This document shows, piece after piece, positions 63,977-64,000 of a DNA stretch of 64,000 nt; the stretch's first letter is position 1; every line of letters begins with the position of its first letter. Source of the stretch: Echinicola pacifica DSM 19836. GTDB lineage: Bacteria; Bacteroidota; Bacteroidia; Cytophagales; Cyclobacteriaceae. The stretch lies in the NCBI RefSeq assembly GCF_000373245.1, contig NZ_KB890738.1, positions 718,824 through 782,823 of the forward strand. Direction: 5' to 3'. Position numbers and translations under genes: made by a program. The notes under the pieces were generated by a model that was not told the origin of the DNA, did no database searches, and was given only the letters and a program-made list of their open reading frames with translations.

Positions 63977-64000
63977 AAAATTTGGGTTTATAATGGTTAC

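Overview
The window looks like a chromosomal segment of a member of the Bacteroidota, most likely the order Cytophagales (Cyclobacteriaceae-like). This is inferred from protein style and from several traits: a bacteroidetal YqhD, KatG and RecG set, a BACON-domain GH5 lipoprotein, a bacteroidetal GGGP synthase, almost no Shine-Dalgarno sequences, and promoters of the TTTG / TAnnTTTG type. No rRNA, tRNA, CRISPR array, prophage or intact insertion sequence was seen.

Layout. Bases 1-800 hold the tail of a membrane protein gene, a strong terminator and a gene-free stretch with a cluster of DnaA boxes, which is a candidate replication origin. Bases 800-16990 are mostly housekeeping and scattered metabolic genes: ClC transporter, MazG, phosphoglucosamine mutase, cysteine desulfurase, a serine/threonine dehydratase-racemase, an M23 peptidase, an Omp85-type barrel, a ZIP transporter, a pentapeptide-repeat protein, a DinB-like protein, an alginate-export-type porin, a GNAT enzyme and an M1 aminopeptidase. 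Bases 17500-33050 carry katG, a GH5 cellulase, recG, an SDR/TetR pair with a recognisable shared operator, a DPP-IV peptidase, a methyltransferase, a Gfo/Idh/MocA oxidoreductase and a YqhD-type aldehyde reductase. Bases 33137-39805 hold a lemA-TPM-TPM operon, a large PAS/GAF histidine kinase and an aspartyl protease with a PDZ domain.

Bases 40123-40593 encode a Fur-family regulator, followed by a decayed small gene. Bases 41027-55003 are one co-oriented exopolysaccharide cluster: Wza-like exporter, Wzz-like co-polymerase, Wzx flippase, methyltransferase, Wzy-like polymerase, four glycosyltransferases, an acetyltransferase and a 2OG-Fe(II) oxygenase. It would build and export one repeat-unit polysaccharide, but no priming glycosyltransferase or tyrosine kinase lies inside the window. 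Bases 55029-63976 hold an AsmA-like protein, a LOG-family/lytic transglycosylase pair, an Fe-S-type cysteine-cluster protein, a three-gene overlapping unit ending in GGGP synthase, an AraC regulator and an acyl-CoA dehydrogenase.

I did not find a gene system that I can call clearly new. The most useful non-genic observations are the DnaA-box cluster, three intrinsic terminators with loops of about 40-115 nt (two sharing arm sequence with an ordinary terminator), the three-site TetR operator set, a terminator nested inside the convergent neighbour's coding sequence, and the oxygenase embedded in the polysaccharide cluster.
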